Source: a virus. Taken from it: 38,701 nt of DNA. The translations under genes were made by a program, and so were the position numbers. Within the stretch, counting starts at the first letter, position 1, and each line of letters opens with the position of its first letter. This document shows, in pieces, positions 38,492 to 38,701 of the stretch. Location of the stretch: the IMG/VR virus record IMGVR_UViG_3300030382_004717, positions 1-38,701 of that record, one strand, 5' to 3'. The notes below the pieces were generated by a model. That model had not been told where the DNA came from. It searched no databases and saw nothing but the letters and a program-made list of their open reading frames with translations.

Positions 38492-38701
38492 ATGGGAGAG
38501 ATTATATTTAAAGGCATAGCAGTTCTTTATTTATGGAGCATAACATTGGCATTTTTTATGGCAGCAAATATATCAATGGAGAAGGACATACTTATGAAAT
38601 ACAGCCCTACCACAATGTTAATTTTAGCGGCATTATTTCTTACGATAACTATTCCTGTTCATATTTCATGGCATAGGGATTTAGAGAGGTGGCAGGAGGA
38701 A
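38492..38701 (+). CDS. membrane protein, 3' end outside window
   Basis: An open frame of 70 codons from ATG 38492 runs to the window edge. Two hydrophobic helices are visible (IAVLYLWSITLAFFMAAN near 9-26 and TTMLILAALFLTITIPVHI near 41-59), followed by a charged stretch. No family can be named from the visible part, and no clear ribosome binding site precedes the ATG. Confidence 0.4.
   Translation, partial: MGEIIFKGIAVLYLWSITLAFFMAANISMEKDILMKYSPTTMLILAALFLTITIPVHISWHRDLERWQEE

Overview
The window looks like the interior of a tailed double-stranded DNA bacteriophage genome (Caudoviricetes). It is AT-rich, every credible gene lies on the + strand, and genes are packed end to end with ATGA, TAATG or longer overlaps and strong AGGAGG-type ribosome binding sites. 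It encodes a large terminase subunit, a phage replisome and recombination set, two HNH homing endonucleases, and many small orphan proteins. I cannot name the host. There are no tRNA or rRNA genes, no CRISPR array and no transposase.

Region 1 (1-8496), DNA metabolism. It opens with the 3' part of a QueE-like 7-deazaguanine enzyme. Then follow a sliding-clamp-like protein, a fused uracil-DNA-glycosylase/family A DNA polymerase, an AAA+ clamp loader, a DGQHR/ParB-like protein, a possible recombination mediator, a gp32-like zinc ssDNA-binding protein and a UvsX/RecA recombinase.

Region 2 (8493-27243), an accessory block dominated by sugar and small-molecule chemistry. It holds a GDP-mannose dehydratase/reductase-like SDR, the two halves of a thiamine-diphosphate E1 enzyme, an ARPP-1-like protein, a SAM methyltransferase-like protein, a nucleotidyltransferase, an FkbM methyltransferase, three more SDR/epimerases, an RmlC-like cupin, an HddA-like heptose kinase, an HddC-like nucleotidyltransferase and a B12-binding radical SAM enzyme. 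The simplest reading is synthesis of a modified GDP-heptose or deoxysugar for a surface glycan or other acceptor. Between the E1 alpha and beta genes lies a 3-kb insert. It has a promoter-like motif, three tandem RNA modules with covarying stems, and a gene resembling the MXAN_6230/SCO0854 family that is cut in two by a homing endonuclease gene.

Region 3 (27253-31281): a PD-(D/E)XK-like nuclease, an SbcD/gp47 and SbcC/gp46 pair, and a Fic-domain protein with an intact active site and an inhibitory motif.

Region 4 (31281-38701): small unknown, membrane and zinc-ribbon proteins around the large terminase gene, then two tandem terminators, a non-coding stretch with several good stems, and a tiny XRE-type HTH protein.

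The strongest unexplained signals are: (a) the three tandem structured RNA modules at 11736-11927, whose conserved loop is complementary to the downstream ribosome binding site; (b) the recurrent motif TGAGTATAATA, usually 36-50 nt upstream of a gene start; (c) a long hairpin plus T-run directly before the heptose kinase start codon; (d) the gene split by a homing endonuclease; (e) a 34-copy hexanucleotide repeat open in two reading frames. All functional names come from reading motifs by eye; no database search was run.
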